The position numbers and the translations under genes were made by a program. The notes below the pieces were generated by a model. That model was not told the origin of the DNA. It did no database searches and saw nothing but the letters and a program-made list of their open reading frames with translations. 64,000 nt of DNA from Eubacteriales bacterium (GTDB taxonomy: Bacteria > Bacillota > Clostridia > Lachnospirales > Lachnospiraceae): the NCBI GenBank assembly GCA_030524175.1, contig JAUNHC010000018.1, forward strand, positions 44,135-108,134. The letters run 5' to 3'. This document shows positions 63,043 to 64,000 of this stretch, in pieces. Numbering within the stretch: position 1 is the first letter of the stretch; every line of letters begins with the position of its first letter.

Positions 63043-64000
63043 TTACTCATTTAAATTGAAAACTTTATATAATCTTGACATCACAACGTCATATACCTTC
63101 TTCAGCCTTTCATTCAACAGTAACTCTGTAATAACTACTGCATACAAAACAGCAACAAAACAAAACTGTGTATTCCATATCACATTCATTTTTTCAAGCA
63201 CTGCCTTCAAAATATCTACAACAAATGGATGAATCAGATATACCAGCAAAGAATTTCTTCCCCACCTTGTCAAAAACATCCTCTTGTTTGGAACAAGTAC
63301 TGCGAGTCCTGAAAATATACCCATCGTAAAAAACATAAAGACATACTTGAGCAGACACTCCATTGCAGTAACAGGATAGTCATGTGAAGCCCATGTAATA
63401 TCTGTTATATTATTTTTCAGTAAGAGCAACTCACCAAATACGCATACGCTCATCATGATTAACGCAGTGCTCTTTTTTTCACGAATTTTACCCACAAATT
63501 CATTTGAACAGCTTCTTCCCCGATAGAAAATCGGATACAACAATGCAACTCTTCCAAATGATAGCACCAGCCACATATTCTTTCCGATAAACGGTGAAAA
63601 GATTGTCAATCCAACGCTAATTGGCAGGAAAACCTTATCAAAAACTGGAATAAAAGCAATAATCCTCATTATACCTAAACATAAAATGTACCAGTATACA
63701 TAAGTCGGAATCAAAACATTCAACGCAACCACTGAAACAGTTCTGCGAATTAACGAATATACTACCCACAACAGATCAAAAATAAGATATGGTAAGATAT
63801 AATTTCGCAATATCTTCTTCCATGTCCACTTTTTCTTGCTCAGATACCCGGAAATTAAAATAAACATCGGCATGTGAACGCTGTAAATCATATAATGCAG
63901 CATTCCGTATATATTATACTCCTTCGATGACTTGCCACCAATCAAGTGACCAAAAACAACTGCCAGAATCAAAATACCCTTAATATTATCCAACCATATA
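63043..64000 (-). CDS. Acyltransferase-3 family membrane protein, partial (5' end outside window)
   Basis: At least 318 residues remain open to the window edge. Ten or so membrane segments; WLDNIKGILILAVVFGHL is the usual N-terminal start region of acyltransferase-3 (OafA/WecH-like) proteins, and LLVYLIHPFVVDIL is its last helix. Such enzymes O-acetylate surface glycans. The true start is beyond base 64000. Confidence 0.88.
   Translation of the reverse strand, partial: IWLDNIKGILILAVVFGHLIGGKSSKEYNIYGMLHYMIYSVHMPMFILISGYLSKKKWTWKKILRNYILPYLIFDLLWVVYSLIRRTVSVVALNVLIPTYVYWYILCLGIMRIIAFIPVFDKVFLPISVGLTIFSPFIGKNMWLVLSFGRVALLYPIFYRGRSCSNEFVGKIREKKSTALIMMSVCVFGELLLLKNNITDITWASHDYPVTAMECLLKYVFMFFTMGIFSGLAVLVPNKRMFLTRWGRNSLLVYLIHPFVVDILKAVLEKMNVIWNTQFCFVAVLYAVVITELLLNERLKKVYDVVMSRLYKVFNLNE

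Overview
The window looks like a chromosomal segment of a spore-forming Firmicute of the Lachnospiraceae/Clostridia type. This rests on a cotJABC spore-coat operon, a type II fatty-acid cluster with a fused accD-accA gene, strong AGGAGG ribosome sites, moderate-to-low GC and the general style of the proteins. The genus cannot be named from the sequence alone.

Layout. 1-1.75 kb (all minus): the 5' two thirds of gltX and a degenerate sirtuin. 2-9.5 kb (minus): acpP, fabD, fabG, fabF, accB, fabZ, accC, accDA, with two copies of a FabT-like inverted repeat, one of them on the acpP promoter; fabH and fabK are not here. 9.6-10.8 kb: ftsW. 11-16.9 kb: an exported repeat protein plus an MMPL/RND membrane protein, divergent from a TetR gene, with three near-identical operators between them. 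16.9-32.4 kb: the cotJA-cotJB-cotJC operon, in which cotJC is cut after codon 29 by a 14.2-kb element. The element ends in an 8-bp direct repeat (GGCGGTCC) in the same codon phase on both sides. It carries a large serine recombinase beside its right end, a 59-residue candidate directionality factor and cargo: PocR-AraC regulator, MATE pump, secreted protein, YesM/YesN-type sensor operon, and a TetR plus two ABC ATPases and a permease. Recombination between the repeats would rebuild an uninterrupted 209-residue CotJC, so this resembles the sigK skin arrangement in a different sporulation gene. It is the most interesting item in the window.

32.9-47.3 kb: ferredoxin-nitroreductase, PH-like membrane protein, tRNA-Ala(GGC), MerR regulator plus serine hydrolase, orphan holin, a four-gene operon (two-part DUF3100-type membrane protein, amidohydrolase, TSUP exporter) divergent from a Crp/Fnr regulator that has a tandem repeat in its leader, trkA-trkH, and a large fusion of a KaiC-like segment with a PEP-synthase-type ATP-binding domain. 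47.5-49.9 kb: a small acidic/proline-rich ORF, a PflA-like radical SAM protein and a UPF0251-NifX fusion with a His/Cys/Gly tail. 50-56 kb (minus): a thiamine operon, thiC-thiE-thiS-thiF-thiG-thiH-tenI, under a TPP riboswitch with an intrinsic terminator.

56-60.4 kb is a decayed accessory region: fragments of an ImmA-like protein, an HD-type protein, a sugar nucleotidyltransferase and a frameshifted HTH protein, two diverged copies of a VanZ-like gene, an intact fic gene with repeated CGGACGAA boxes, and a metallopeptidase-like SEC-C protein. From 60.4 kb to the right edge a surface-polysaccharide cluster begins: flippase, CMP-nonulosonate synthetase fused to a KdsC-like phosphatase, and an acyltransferase cut by the window end.
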